Source: Pseudarthrobacter defluvii (lineage in GTDB: Bacteria > Actinomycetota > Actinomycetes > Actinomycetales > Micrococcaceae). Taken from it: DNA of 64,000 nucleotides. Positions 63,562 through 64,000 of this stretch are shown in pieces; position 1 is the first letter of the stretch; every line of letters begins with the position of its first letter. Below the pieces are notes generated by a model, which was not told where the DNA came from, made no database searches, and saw nothing but the letters and a program-made list of their open reading frames with translations. The DNA lies in contig NZ_JAUSYG010000001.1 of NCBI RefSeq assembly GCF_030816725.1, forward strand, positions 2,666,001 to 2,730,000, read 5' to 3'. A program made the translations under genes and the position numbers.

Positions 63562-64000
63562 CTAGGACGCGGCCGTGAAAAGCTTCACGGCGTCGCGCAT
63601 CGACGCCCGGGCACGCTTGCGGTCCCCGGCAGCGTCGTAGGCGCAGCTCAACCGGAACCAGGAACGCCAGTCCCCGGGCGCGGCCTCGGCCTCGGCCCGG
63701 TACTTTTCGAATTCCGCATCTGCTGCCGCCCGGACGATCCGGCCGCCTGGCGTGCGCGGGAGCTCGTCCACCGGCAGCCCGCCTTCGGCCTCAAGGACCT
63801 TGGCCATCTGCTCCGTGCGGGCACCGAACATCAGCTCGCGGATCAGGGCCCAGGCGCCAACAATGGGCAGCACCAGGTAGGCGGCACCAATGGCCTTGGC
63901 GGTCAGGTTGCTGTCCGCGAGGAGGAGGAGGGATCGCTGGAAGGACACCACCAGGTAGAACACCAGCAGCAGCGTCACCGCCGCCACCCAGATCTTGGTG
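63562..64000 (-). CDS. Small membrane protein with TPR-like tail, 5' end outside
   Basis: The frame is open to the window edge (TKIWVAAVTLLLVFYLVVSFQRSLLLL...), so the true start may be beyond 64000; a GTG at 63987 is internal to it. Two hydrophobic helices (first ~20 visible residues and AIGAAYLVLPIVGAWALI) are followed by a soluble tail with AAPGDWRSWFRLSCAYDAAGDRKRARASMRDAVKLF, a TPR-like helix pair. No named family. Confidence 0.7.
   Translation of the reverse strand, partial: TKIWVAAVTLLLVFYLVVSFQRSLLLLADSNLTAKAIGAAYLVLPIVGAWALIRELMFGARTEQMAKVLEAEGGLPVDELPRTPGGRIVRAAADAEFEKYRAEAEAAPGDWRSWFRLSCAYDAAGDRKRARASMRDAVKLFTAAS

Noticed and set aside
63198..63578. 126-aa plus ORF and an 87-aa minus ORF at 63164-63427
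   Set aside because: No ribosome binding site, no family resemblance, Arg/Ala/Pro-rich tails; the hairpin at 63379 lies within both.

Overview
The window is a 64-kb piece of a high-GC actinobacterial chromosome. The 16S/23S signature regions, the arg and his operon orders, PriA-type HisA, ClgR, DUF3046 next to recA, and a lexA gene divergent from a LysM gene together suggest Micrococcaceae, most likely Arthrobacter or a close relative such as Pseudarthrobacter. This is inference from gene content and protein similarity, not from a database search. Nearly everything is core chromosome. I see no prophage, insertion sequence, CRISPR array or tRNA gene.

Layout. 1-3.9 kb: the promoter-proximal end of an rRNA operon on the minus strand (16S, a spacer without tRNA, 5' part of 23S) with its leader. 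3.9-11.8 kb: tyrS, a HelD/HelR-type RNA polymerase recycling ATPase, a frameshifted 3-methyladenine glycosylase, an Ada-AlkA fusion with ogt (alkylation repair), and two small enzymes. 11.9-20.6 kb: the complete arginine operon argCJBDFRGH with two ArgR half-sites upstream. 20.7-31.2 kb: quinone oxidoreductase, pheST, a small HExxH-type protein, a SIMPL protein, a radical SAM protein behind a LexA box, a Nudix hydrolase, an MFS permease, a GlsB-type membrane protein and a SpoU methyltransferase. 31.3-33.2 kb: infC-rpmI-rplT, with an AUU start on infC and an Ala/Pro/Lys repeat tail on IF3. 33.5-40.4 kb: DUF1844 protein, MFS permease, and the his cluster hisC-hisB-hisH-(52-aa ORF)-hisA/priA-sseB.

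40.1-51.9 kb: the LysM/lexA SOS pair, a DinG-type helicase, hflX, a methyltransferase, dapF, miaA, miaB, recX, recA and DUF3046. 52-63 kb: a MarR regulator, clgR, cinA, pgsA, ftsK, RNase J, dapA, an SOS-box-preceded DUF222-like ORF, a DUF418-like membrane protein and a TM2/DUF4352 protein with an octanucleotide repeat in front of its ribosome binding site. The window ends inside a small membrane/TPR-like gene.

The main thread is DNA damage. LexA-type operators appear at lexA and the LysM gene, recA, the radical SAM gene and the DUF222-like gene, next to alkylation repair genes and a DinG helicase. The least explained items are the 52-aa membrane ORF inside the his operon, the DUF222-like SOS gene, the frameshift in the glycosylase, two long imperfect hairpins near 10.4 and 11.9 kb, and the octanucleotide repeat near 63.07 kb.
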